A stretch of 64,000 bases of DNA, taken from NCBI RefSeq assembly GCF_006715145.1, contig NZ_VFMR01000001.1, positions 434,001 to 498,000 of the forward strand, given 5' to 3'. The notes beneath the pieces were generated by a model. It searched no databases and had not been told where the DNA came from. It saw only the letters and a program-made list of their open reading frames with translations. Of the stretch, positions 32,519 to 40,381 are shown piece after piece. The stretch is from Microbacterium sp. SLBN-146. GTDB lineage: Bacteria; Actinomycetota; Actinomycetes; Actinomycetales; Microbacteriaceae. Position 1 is the first letter of the stretch, and each line of letters starts with the position of its first letter. The translations under genes were made by a program, and so were the position numbers.

Positions 32519-33700
32519 TTAGGGAGCGAGAAGCTGAGGATCTCCCGCATCGCCCCACACGAGATGCAGCGCTGTCTCCTCGACCTCGGCCTGCCCGCCG
32601 ACGTAGATGATCCGGCCGTAGACACTCTCCTGCTCGCCGATCGCCGAGAGGGCCTCCCCGACGGCTGCCGGGTCGCCCGTGCCCGCGTCGCGAATCGCCG
32701 TCGCGAGGAGCCAGGCCGCCGTGTACCCCTGCGCCGCGAACATGTCCGGCGCCGTTCCGTACTCGTCTTCGTACGCCGCCGCGAACGCAGCGCCGCGATC
32801 GTTGACGGGATAGTCGGCGTGGAAAGGCGTGGGGAAGATGGTCCCCGCCATCGCACCGGCGGACGCGTCGAACGCCGCACGACTGTCAGCGCCGACGTTC
32901 GAGACGATGGGGCGGTCGAAGCCGCGCTCACGCAGCGCCTTCGCGAGATTGGCGGTCGAGGAGCCGATCGTGCTGGCGACGACGACGTCGGGGTCAAGGG
33001 CGATGATCTGCGTCGCGGGTCCGACGTAGGACGTCTCGACGACCGGGACCTCGACGGTCTCCCGCAGCTCGACGCCGTTCCGCGCGAGCCCCTCGGCGTA
33101 GATCGACGAGTCCTGCACCATCGCATCGTTGTCGTTGTTGACGACCATGACGGCGGACGAGTAGGCGCCCGCGCCGAAGACGGCGTCGAGGAACTCGTCG
33201 TACGTGCCCCCGGGCGCCGACGGCACCTCGAACGGACGGAAGAGGTGGGGAGGATCGGCGAGGCCGTCGAGGATCGACACGGTCACGACGCCCGGGAGCG
33301 TGCTCTCGGAGAGGAGCGGCTGCAGCGCACCGGCCTCGCCGCCCAGCGTGCAGCACAGCACGCCCGCAGCCCCGGAGGCCTCGGCCTCGCGGTAGGCGGC
33401 GATCGCCTTCGCGGGGTCTCCTGCCGTGTCGACGAACTCCATCTCGATCGTCGCGCCGTCTCCGAGGAAGTCGGAGGCGTTGACTTCGGCGATCGCCAGT
33501 TCGATGCCCTGCGTGACGGGAATGCCGGCGAACGCGCCCGGACCCGACTGCACGAGGGGCGCGACGACGGAGTAGACGGTCGCGCCGTCGGCATCCTCGT
33601 TCCCGTCTCCCGGCGCGCACGCCGCCAGCACGACGACGGTCGCGACAATCGCGGCGACCGACAGTCGCCGGGTGGAGGTCCGCTTCACGTTCTTCCTCAT
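32519..33700 (-). CDS. ABC substrate-binding lipoprotein (LivK-like), copy 2
   Basis: 393 residues with a lipobox VVVLAAC (Cys28) and the same architecture as copy 1: VVAPLVQSGPGAFAGIPVTQGIELAIAEVNASDF, GAAGVLCCTLGGEAGALQPLLSEST, MFAAQGYTAAWLLATAIRDAG. The two are obvious tandem paralogues but differ at many ligand-side positions, so they may bind different pathway compounds. The ATG at 33700 overlaps the MaoC stop by one base; an in-frame GTG at 33703 is an alternative. Third gene of the operon under box 4. Confidence 0.9.
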   Translation of the reverse strand: MRKNVKRTSTRRLSVAAIVATVVVLAACAPGDGNEDADGATVYSVVAPLVQSGPGAFAGIPVTQGIELAIAEVNASDFLGDGATIEMEFVDTAGDPAKAIAAYREAEASGAAGVLCCTLGGEAGALQPLLSESTLPGVVTVSILDGLADPPHLFRPFEVPSAPGGTYDEFLDAVFGAGAYSSAVMVVNNDNDAMVQDSSIYAEGLARNGVELRETVEVPVVETSYVGPATQIIALDPDVVVASTIGSSTANLAKALRERGFDRPIVSNVGADSRAAFDASAGAMAGTIFPTPFHADYPVNDRGAAFAAAYEDEYGTAPDMFAAQGYTAAWLLATAIRDAGTGDPAAVGEALSAIGEQESVYGRIIYVGGQAEVEETALHLVWGDAGDPQLLAP

Positions 33701-34578
33701 CACTCCTCCGCTCCACCAGAGGCATCGTCGGTCGGCCGCAGGTCGAGGCGACCGCGGTCGATCACGATCTCGCCGTCGCGCGTCACCACTTGGAAGGACG
33801 CGCCGTCTTCATCGCGCCAGACGAGGAGCCGCATGGGGTCGCCCGGATAGGCCGGGCGCGCGAATCGTCCGGAGATCTTCCGGAAACGGGCGACGCTCCC
33901 TCCGCACAGCTCCGCGAGCAGAAGTCGCGTTGCGAATCCGTAGGTGCACATGCCGTGGAGGATGGGCCGCTCGAAGCCTCCGCGCGCCGCGAAGGCGGGA
34001 TCGGAATGCAGGGGATTGCGATCACCCGTGAGGCGATAGAGGAGCGCCTGGTCGGGGCGCGTCGCGAATGCGATGTCCGCGTCGGCAGCGCGCTCCGGCG
34101 CGGCCCACGCCGAGCTCGGACCGCGCTCCCCGCCGAAGCCGCCCGCGCCCCCGAGGAACGCACCCGTCCGTGTGCGCGCGAGAACGCGGCCCGAGGCGGG
34201 GTCTCGCAGCTCCGTCTCGGTCCAGACCATGGCGTGAGGGTCTTTGTCCCACATCTCGGTGAGGGTCGTCGAGACGTCGGCTTCGCCCTCGGATGCGAGT
34301 GGCGACTCGACCTCGATGGTCTGCTCCGCGTGCACCGCGCGCGTCGGGTCGTACTCGCCGATGTCGGGGAGACCCTGACCGAATCCGAGGACGACGGCGA
34401 AGCTCGGAAGCACCTCCTGGTCCACCCCCGCACTGTTCTCGGTCGTGAGCGACAGCTCGCGAAGGGGGTCTGCCTGACCGGCTCCGACCGCGAGCGCATA
34501 GAGAAGCGACTCGGTCGTCGTCCACCGAACACGGTGGGGGTCGGTCACGAGACCGACGCGAGAGGGATCGAGCGCCAT
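33700..34578 (-). CDS. Two-domain MaoC dehydratase (hydratase-2 type)
   Basis: 292 residues with two hotdog domains, as in yeast and human MFE-2 hydratase 2. The N-terminal half (YALAVGAGQADPLRELSLTTENS, VLPSFAVVLGFGQG) is the substrate-binding domain; the C-terminal half has the full motif YRLTGDRNPLHSDPAFAARGGFERPILHG with the catalytic Asp-His pair. It hydrates bulky 2-enoyl-CoAs to (3R)-hydroxyacyl-CoAs. Start ATG at 34578 with GGAGG four bases upstream. It lies 40 bases behind the acyl-CoA dehydrogenase that would make its substrate; the SDR at 49084 would take its product. Confidence 0.9.
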   Translation of the reverse strand: MALDPSRVGLVTDPHRVRWTTTESLLYALAVGAGQADPLRELSLTTENSAGVDQEVLPSFAVVLGFGQGLPDIGEYDPTRAVHAEQTIEVESPLASEGEADVSTTLTEMWDKDPHAMVWTETELRDPASGRVLARTRTGAFLGGAGGFGGERGPSSAWAAPERAADADIAFATRPDQALLYRLTGDRNPLHSDPAFAARGGFERPILHGMCTYGFATRLLLAELCGGSVARFRKISGRFARPAYPGDPMRLLVWRDEDGASFQVVTRDGEIVIDRGRLDLRPTDDASGGAEE

Positions 34579-34618
34579 GAGACCTCCATTGGTCAGGATG
34601 CCGCGACCGCGGCGGTGA

Positions 34619-35722
34619 TCAGAGTCCGCGCGAAGCGGCGATGAGCGAGCGGTGGTACGCGGGGGTTCCGTAGAGGTTCCGGCCCGCGACGACGCGTCGG
34701 AAGTGGTGCGACACCTCGTGCTCCCACGTGAAGCCGATGCCCCCGTGGACCTGGACGGATTCCCGCAGGACGTGCAGCGCGGCATCCCCCACGCGCGCCT
34801 TCGCGGCGGAGGCAGCGAACCTCCAGTCGACCGCCGCACGCGAGTCGGCGTCGGCGGCGAGGGCGATGGCGGTGTGCACGGCGCTCAGGGCCGTCTGCTG
34901 GTCGCCCCACATGTCGACGAGCTTGTGCTTGATGCTCTGGAAGGATGCCACGGGGCGGCCGAACTGCTCGCGGATCCGGGCGTAGTCGAGCGAGAGGGTC
35001 AGGGCGCGCTCGGATGCCGCGAGCAGGTCGATACTCGTGAGGAGTGCTCCGATGAGCCAGGCGTCGTGGAGGGCCTGCGGGATCCCGTCGCCGCGCGCGA
35101 CGATGGCGGCTTCGACGTCCGCCAGCTCGATGACCGCGAGACCGCGGCCGGGGTCGACGGCATCCATCACCGTCCGCGTCACGCCGGCCGCGTTCGCGTC
35201 GACGCGCGCGAGGACGAGCGCGCCGTCGTCGTCGACGGCGGGGACGAGCAGGATGTCGGCGTGCGCACCGCTGTCGACGAAGGTCCTGCGCCCGTCGAGG
35301 AGGACACCGGTCCCCGCCGGCGTCGCACGCACGGTGGTGTCGAGCGATACTCCGTGAGCGTCCTCGTGGAGGGCGACGACGACGATGGCTCCGTCCTCCG
35401 CGATCGCGGCGAGAAGGCCGGAGTCGTCATCGGAGTCGAGGGTGTGCAGCAGCGTCGCGGCCACGCCGGCCGTCGCGACGAGGGGCCCCGACCATCCGCA
35501 CCGGGCCGTCTCGGCGACGGCGGAAGCGAGTTCGACGAGGGTCGCGCCCTGACCGCCGTGGTCCTCACCGACGAGGAGGCCTGCCGCGCCGACCTCTTCG
35601 ACGAGCGCGGACCAGAGGGCGGGGCGTTCGGCGCCTCCCATCCGGCTCACGTCCCACGGACTGCGGTCGTCGACGAACCGCGCGAAGATCGGCGTGAGGT
35701 CGGGGCTGATGTGCGGGAACAC
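34619..35722 (-). CDS. Acyl-CoA dehydrogenase, short type
   Basis: 367 residues. LVEEVGAAGLLVGEDHGGQGATLVELASAVAE, YARIREQFGRPVASFQSIKHKLVDMWGDQ and VQVHGGIGFTWEHEVSHHFRR are present; like the subunit at 27274 its middle domain is shortened, so it may need a partner such as the 39194 product. The GTG at 35722 has GGAGGAG nine bases upstream and lies below the operator; the longer frame starting at 35752 would run through box 4. First gene of a three-gene operon with the MaoC protein and LivK copy 2. Confidence 0.88.
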   Translation of the reverse strand: MFPHISPDLTPIFARFVDDRSPWDVSRMGGAERPALWSALVEEVGAAGLLVGEDHGGQGATLVELASAVAETARCGWSGPLVATAGVAATLLHTLDSDDDSGLLAAIAEDGAIVVVALHEDAHGVSLDTTVRATPAGTGVLLDGRRTFVDSGAHADILLVPAVDDDGALVLARVDANAAGVTRTVMDAVDPGRGLAVIELADVEAAIVARGDGIPQALHDAWLIGALLTSIDLLAASERALTLSLDYARIREQFGRPVASFQSIKHKLVDMWGDQQTALSAVHTAIALAADADSRAAVDWRFAASAAKARVGDAALHVLRESVQVHGGIGFTWEHEVSHHFRRVVAGRNLYGTPAYHRSLIAASRGL

Positions 35723-35747
35723 GATCGGGTTCTCCTCCCTGACTCGA

Positions 35748-35761
35748 AACAAGCGCTTGCT
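35748..35761. promoter_or_regulatory. KstR2-type box 4 (AACAAGCGCTTGCT)
   Basis: Perfect match to AnCAAGnnCTTGnT, 26 bases upstream of the acyl-CoA dehydrogenase start and downstream of the TetR gene, which reads in the same direction. Confidence 0.82.
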
Positions 35762-35790
35762 TTTATTCCGAGACGATCAGCTTTCGTGAA

Positions 35791-35805
35791 GGGCCCTCGC
35801 GGGCC
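35791..35805 (-). terminator. Weak hairpin after the TetR gene
   Basis: GGCCC-TCGC-GGGCC stem and loop 10 bases past the TetR stop (leftward reading). No T-run follows, so termination is only suggested by position between the regulator and box 4. Confidence 0.3.
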
Positions 35806-35814
35806 GGTGGCATC

Positions 35815-36423
35815 TCAGCTCGGGCGTCGCACGCCGTCGAGCAGGATGGAGGTCTGGATCTCGATGATGTCGTCGATGCTCACGCGGCCGCGCGGGTCGT
35901 ACCACCGGATGACGGCTTGGACGGCCCCCATGATCGTGCGGTACACCATCCGGGAGTCGAAATCGGCGCGGAGCGCTCCGCTGTCGACACCCTCCTGGAT
36001 CGTGCGCATCCAGAGCTGCTCGACCTGACGCTGCCGCTCGAGGATCCCCGGCATGGGGCCGACGTACTGCCAGTCGTTCTGCAGGATCGTCAGGTGCTCG
36101 CGGTGGGTGACCGTGCCGCGGAGCGCCTCGGCGACGAGCCGCTCGAGTCGGTCGACGGGCCCCTCAGCCTCCTCGAGCGCACGTTCGTAAGCGCGGATCT
36201 GGCGGTCCAGATACTCGATGAGCACCTGCTCGACGATCGCCTCTTTCGAGTCGAAGTAGTAGTAGAGGCTGCCGGAGAGCATGTCGGCCTCGTCAGCGAC
36301 ATCTCGCACCGTCGCGACCGAGAATCCGTTCTCGGCGAAGACCTTCGCGGCGGCCTTCATAATGACCTCTTTGCGCGCGACGCCCGCAGGAGAGCCGGCC
36401 GAGCGGCGACGGGTCGTTGTCAC
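35815..36423 (-). CDS. TetR-family regulator, KstR2-like
   Basis: 202 residues. The helix-turn-helix ATVRDVADEADMLSGSLYYYF (37-57) closely matches what I recall of KstR2 (ATTVRDIADGAGILSGSLYHHF), and so do the following SKEAIVEQVL, the VDRLERL and the C-terminal VIRWYDPRGRVS segments. KstR2 is de-repressed by a CoA thioester of the steroid ring C/D acid HIP, so this protein probably senses an acyl-CoA of its own pathway. GTG at 36423 with AGGAAGG six bases upstream; a longer frame starts at 36462. No KstR2-type box lies immediately upstream, so autoregulation would need read-through from box 5 via the thiolase operon (85-base gap). Confidence 0.9.
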   Translation of the reverse strand: MTTTRRRSAGSPAGVARKEVIMKAAAKVFAENGFSVATVRDVADEADMLSGSLYYYFDSKEAIVEQVLIEYLDRQIRAYERALEEAEGPVDRLERLVAEALRGTVTHREHLTILQNDWQYVGPMPGILERQRQVEQLWMRTIQEGVDSGALRADFDSRMVYRTIMGAVQAVIRWYDPRGRVSIDDIIEIQTSILLDGVRRPS

Positions 36424-36508
36424 GGTGCCCTTCCTCTCTGTCACGTGTCCGAATTCTGACAAAGACTATCCGAGGCGCACGCCGACACTCCGACGCGATC
36501 GCGAAGGC

Positions 36509-37693
36509 TCATGCCGCCCCCGACACGATCGTGACGGCGCTCACGAGTTCGCCGGGGCTACCGCCCTGATTCTGGATGAGGCCGTACTTCGGATCGGCCA
36601 CCTGGCGCTCGCCGGCCTCGCCCCGGAACTGCAGCCACATCTCGAACATCATGCGAAGTCCGCTGGCGCCCACGGGGTGGCCGAAGCTCTTGAGTCCTCC
36701 GTCGACGTTGACGGGGAGCGCCCCTCCGCGATCGAAGCGCCCCTCGAGGACGTCGCTCCACGCGCGGCCCCGCTCGGAGAAGCCGAGCTCCTCCATGAGC
36801 ACGAGTTCCGTCGGAGTGAAGCAGTCGTGCACTTCGGCGAGCGAGATCTGGGATGCCGGATCCGTGATCCCCGCCTGCGCATACGCCTGGCGGGCGGAGA
36901 CGGCGGCCTCCGAGAGGTCGGAGTAGTCGTAGTCACTGTCGTGCCTGCCCGTGCCCGACCCCGCATCGAGCGCGAGCGCGTGGATGTAGAGGGGGCGGTC
37001 CGTGTACTTCAGGGCATCCTCGGCCCTCACGATGATCGCCGCCGCGGCGCCGTCGGCGACACCGGAGCAGTCGAAGACGCTGAGGTTCCCCGCCAGTGCG
37101 GGGGCCGCGGCGATCGCCTCCTTCGAGACCTCCTTGCGGAACTGCGCACGCGGGTTGAGCGCGCCGTTGCCGTGATTCTTCCAGGCGATGTGGGTCATCG
37201 CCTCCTTGATCTGCTCCTCCGAGACGCCGTACCGGCGCGCGTAGGCCGGCACGATCATCGAGTACATGGCGGGGGCGCTGAGCACCGCCGGGGTCCCGTC
37301 GTTGGGGACGCTCGGCATCTCGAGGCCCGAGTATCCGGCATCCTTCAGCTTTTCGCCTCCGACGGCCATCACGATGTCGTAGGCACCGGATGAGACGGCG
37401 AAGCACGCGTTGCGGATCGTCTCCGACCCCGTCGCGCACATGTTCTCCACGCGCGTGACGGGCTTGTGCCGGATGTTGAGCGGTCTCGTCAGCGTGAGCC
37501 CGGAGACGCCCGAGACCATCGATCCGAGCCAGAACGCGTCGATGTCCTGAACGTCGAGGCCCCCCGCGGATGCGAGCGCTCCGTGCGTCGCCTCCACGAG
37601 CAGATCATCGACGTCGCGATCCCAGTGCTCGCCGAAGCGCGTGCACGCCATCCCCACGATGGCGACGGGGTTCTTGAGCGCGTGTGCTCCCAT
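36509..37693 (-). CDS. Thiolase (acetyl-CoA acetyltransferase family, SCP2-like)
   Basis: 394 residues with an intact nucleophile: RVENMCATGSE, Cys86. Other family marks are SVFDCSGVADGAAAAIIV, LAEVHDCFTPTELVLMEELGF and VNVDGGLKSFGHPVGASGLRM, the GHPxGASG loop holding the catalytic His. It should carry out the thiolytic step of beta-oxidation. It overlaps the stop of the HMG-CoA-synthase-like/DUF35 fusion gene by one base, so the fusion protein is its likely partner in a complex. Confidence 0.92.
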   Translation of the reverse strand: MGAHALKNPVAIVGMACTRFGEHWDRDVDDLLVEATHGALASAGGLDVQDIDAFWLGSMVSGVSGLTLTRPLNIRHKPVTRVENMCATGSETIRNACFAVSSGAYDIVMAVGGEKLKDAGYSGLEMPSVPNDGTPAVLSAPAMYSMIVPAYARRYGVSEEQIKEAMTHIAWKNHGNGALNPRAQFRKEVSKEAIAAAPALAGNLSVFDCSGVADGAAAAIIVRAEDALKYTDRPLYIHALALDAGSGTGRHDSDYDYSDLSEAAVSARQAYAQAGITDPASQISLAEVHDCFTPTELVLMEELGFSERGRAWSDVLEGRFDRGGALPVNVDGGLKSFGHPVGASGLRMMFEMWLQFRGEAGERQVADPKYGLIQNQGGSPGELVSAVTIVSGAA

Positions 37694-39081
37694 CAGGAGT
37701 CCTCCTCATCGAACGGGCGGACCTTCCACACGTAGTTGCGTACTCCGTTGCCGGCGACGCTCGCCAGGCGGAACGTCGCCCGGACGCGATCGCCGATCGC
37801 GAACGCCCGGCCCACGGCATCCGCCATCTCGAACTCGAAACGTCCGCCGCCCTCGAAGTCGACGGCCACGACCTTCGCGGGAAGCTGCACCGACTCTGAC
37901 AGCCAGTCGTCGGTGAAGGTCGCGACTCGGCCCGGCACGTCGACCATGGAGATCGGCACGAAGCCGTCCGTCGCCGAGCACCGGAGGCACACGCGGCGGG
38001 GCGGGAGATTGCGGTAGCCGCAGGACGTGCACTCGCCCGCGATGAAGGCGAACTTCCATCCGGCGCTGCGTCGGGATGCCGGGGGCACGGGCGGGCGCAC
38101 GTCGGGCCGCCGAGCGGGTTCGCGCGGAAGGAGCCCGCGCCAGTTGAGGAAGTCGCCGTACGAGACGCCGTAGCCCCCGGCGAGGGAGTCGGCGATCCCG
38201 CCGCGAGCGCGCGGTGCGTGCCTCGCCGTCGTGCGGAAGACGAAGGCGTCGGCGCCGTCGGCGCCCGCCACGACGAGCACGGTCTGCTCGGGCGCCGCAC
38301 CATCGAGGGCCGCGGTCAGCCGGAGCGCCGCGTCGGCCGCACCGGCGAAGCCCGTTCCTGCGGCGTCGGCCGCGGCGAGCTGTGCGGGCGTGAAGCCCTT
38401 CCTCATCGCGGCTGCCGAACGGGCGTGCGGAACGCTGATGACGACGTGGTCGACGCGGGCGGCATCGAGACCTGCCCGGTCGAGCGCTTCCTGTGCCACG
38501 CGCTGCATGAGGGGTACGTACTCCTCCGTGCCGAACCGTTCCTCCCACGTGCGGGTGCGGACGGCTCCGGGCTCGCGCCAGCGCTCGAGGAACTCGCTCG
38601 TGACGGATGCTTCGGCGACGAGCTCCGCGACGGGGGCATCGTCGCCCATGACGAACGCGGCAGCGCCGTCGGATCCGCCCGTCTCATCGATCGAACCGGG
38701 AAGTCCGTAGCGGACGTCGCTCACGACGACGAGCGCGGAACCGCCGTCGAGGCCCACCCGGATCGCGCCGATGCCGCTGCGGAGCGCCCCGGAGACGTCG
38801 TAGGCGCCGACGGAGTCGGGCAGGCCCGCAGCGACGGCGACCGTCGTCGCGTTGGACTTCTCGAGGTAGGCGGGGCGACTCGTCGCGAACCACAGATTGC
38901 GGACGTCGCGCGCGCCGCTCAGGGCGAGGCGGGCCGCTTCGACACCCATGGTTGTAGTGTCCTCGTCAAAGGATGCGACGGGGCGCCGTCCTTTCGCCCG
39001 GGCGCCCATGACGGTCGAGGCCTCTGCCAGGTCGAGCCGTGGTGCGGGAACGTAGGCGCTGTAGCTCTCGATGCCGACCAC
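37693..39081 (-). CDS. HMG-CoA-synthase-like thiolase-fold domain fused to a DUF35 zinc-ribbon/OB domain
   Basis: 462 residues in two parts. Residues 1 to about 320 follow the HMG-CoA synthase/KAS III fold (MVGIESYSAYVPAPRLDLAE, ISVPHARSAAAMRKG, SLAGGYGVSYGDFLNWRGLL). The position of the nucleophile reads AYDVSGALRSGIGAI, without a Cys, so condensation activity is unlikely. Residues from about 340 form a zinc ribbon (Cys351, Cys354, Cys365, Cys368) and OB fold. Such fusions accompany SCP2-type thiolases and probably scaffold or gate acyl-CoA transfer. GTG at 39081 with AGGGAG upstream. It is divergent from the dehydrogenase at 39194 and shares box 5 with it. Confidence 0.85.
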   Translation of the reverse strand: MVGIESYSAYVPAPRLDLAEASTVMGARAKGRRPVASFDEDTTTMGVEAARLALSGARDVRNLWFATSRPAYLEKSNATTVAVAAGLPDSVGAYDVSGALRSGIGAIRVGLDGGSALVVVSDVRYGLPGSIDETGGSDGAAAFVMGDDAPVAELVAEASVTSEFLERWREPGAVRTRTWEERFGTEEYVPLMQRVAQEALDRAGLDAARVDHVVISVPHARSAAAMRKGFTPAQLAAADAAGTGFAGAADAALRLTAALDGAAPEQTVLVVAGADGADAFVFRTTARHAPRARGGIADSLAGGYGVSYGDFLNWRGLLPREPARRPDVRPPVPPASRRSAGWKFAFIAGECTSCGYRNLPPRRVCLRCSATDGFVPISMVDVPGRVATFTDDWLSESVQLPAKVVAVDFEGGGRFEFEMADAVGRAFAIGDRVRATFRLASVAGNGVRNYVWKVRPFDEEDS

Positions 39082-39107
39082 GACACTCCCTTCGTTGGGT
39101 AAGGACG

Positions 39108-39136
39108 TTTAAATCAAGCACTTGCTTTGCTAGCAT
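39108..39136 (+). promoter_or_regulatory. Predicted promoter containing box 5
   Basis: TTTAAA at 39108-39113 as -35 and TAGCAT at 39131-39136 as -10, spaced by 17 bases, with box 5 inside the spacer. Both hexamers match the sigma-70 consensus at four of six positions. Confidence 0.45.
39113..39126. promoter_or_regulatory. KstR2-type box 5 (ATCAAGCACTTGCT)
   Basis: Perfect match to AnCAAGnnCTTGnT in the 112-base gap between the divergent HMG-CoA-synthase-like (39081) and acyl-CoA dehydrogenase (39194) genes, so one site could silence both operons. Confidence 0.82.
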
Positions 39137-39193
39137 ACGAACACCATCACGGTAACGCAACCGATGGCAGAACGGACTGCCCGAGGGAGGACC

Positions 39194-40381
39194 ATGACGA
39201 GCGTGAGCGAGACGGAGTTCCGCAGCGAGGTGGAATCGGCGCTCGCCGCGTTCGCCGCACGACGAGCCGACGAGGGCACGACGGGCCCTCCCGACGACCG
39301 GGTCTCGGTCGTGGCAGAGCGGTCAGAAGGAGAGGCCGAAGAGCTGGAGGCGCTCCGCCGTTACCGCACCCACCTCGCCGAGCGCGGCCTCGCGTGGGTC
39401 GACGGACCCGAGACGTACGGGGGCCGCGCGCTGCCGGCCGCCTACGCCGAGATCATGCGCGAGATCGAGGGAGACTTCGTGCTCCCCGATGACGGATACC
39501 TCCGCTTCAGCGTCTCGACCCTCTCCCCCACGCTCCTCGCACACGGCACGACGGCGCAGCAGGAGGAGTTCCTCCCCCGCCTTCGTACGGCCGAGCTCAT
39601 CGCGTGCCAGCTCTACAGCGAACCCGGGGCAGGATCCGATCTCGCAGGACTGTCGACCCGTGCCGTCCGCGACGGCGACGGCTGGCGGATCACCGGGCAG
39701 AAAGTGTGGAGCTCGGGAGCACACTTCAGCGACCTCGGACTGTGCATCGCACGCACCGATCCCGAAGCGCCGAAGCACGCAGGCCTCACGACATTCCTCC
39801 TCGATATGCGTTCCGAGGGCATCGAGGCGCGTCCCATCCGCCAGCTGACGGGCGGCGCGTCCTTCGACGAGGTCTTCCTCACCGACGTCTTCGTGCCCGA
39901 CTCCCGCCGGATCGGCGATGTGAATGCCGGCTGGAAGGTCGTCGTGACGTCGCTCCTCAACGAGAGATCCGCGATCGGTCGGGAGGTGGGCGTCGACGAC
40001 ACCCTCGTCGACCGGCTCGTCGATCTCGCGCGCACCTCGCGGCATCCTGTCGACGAGCGCACGCGAGACGCCGTCGCCGACGTCGTCGTGCGCGCGTGGG
40101 CCGCGCGGCTCACGACCGAGCGACTCCTCGGCGACGGCGCGCCCGGTCCCGAGCTCTCGCTCGCGAAGCTCCTCACGACGGATCTGCTCTCGCAGATGAG
40201 CGACGTCGCCTCGGACATCCTGCAGGCCGCGCATGTCGCCGACACCGGCGAGTGGGGCACGTACGCGTGGTCGGAGCTCACACTCGGGCTCCCGGGGCTG
40301 CGGGTCGGCGGCGGGACGGACGAGATTCTCAAGAACACGATCGGCGAGCGAGTGCTCCACCTTCCGAAGGATGCGCGATGA
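39194..40381 (+). CDS. Acyl-CoA dehydrogenase
   Basis: 395 residues. LAWVDGPETYGGRALPAAYAEIMREIEGDF, CQLYSEPGAGSDLAGLSTRAVRDGDGWRITGQKVWSSGAHFSDLGL and LRVGGGTDEILKNTIGERVLHLPKD are typical. It has a complete middle domain and could pair with the short dehydrogenase at 34619, as full-length and short subunits do in steroid-type heteromers. The ATG at 39194 follows GGGAGGACC; an upstream in-frame ATG at 39164 has no ribosome site. First gene of the dehydrogenase-LLM-NTF2 operon. Confidence 0.92.
   Translation: MTSVSETEFRSEVESALAAFAARRADEGTTGPPDDRVSVVAERSEGEAEELEALRRYRTHLAERGLAWVDGPETYGGRALPAAYAEIMREIEGDFVLPDDGYLRFSVSTLSPTLLAHGTTAQQEEFLPRLRTAELIACQLYSEPGAGSDLAGLSTRAVRDGDGWRITGQKVWSSGAHFSDLGLCIARTDPEAPKHAGLTTFLLDMRSEGIEARPIRQLTGGASFDEVFLTDVFVPDSRRIGDVNAGWKVVVTSLLNERSAIGREVGVDDTLVDRLVDLARTSRHPVDERTRDAVADVVVRAWAARLTTERLLGDGAPGPELSLAKLLTTDLLSQMSDVASDILQAAHVADTGEWGTYAWSELTLGLPGLRVGGGTDEILKNTIGERVLHLPKDAR

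Noticed and set aside
36439..36461. TGTCA-N13-TGACA inverted repeat upstream of the TetR gene as an autoregulatory site
   Set aside because: It does not resemble the CAAGnnCTTG boxes, is found only once, and the arms are short.
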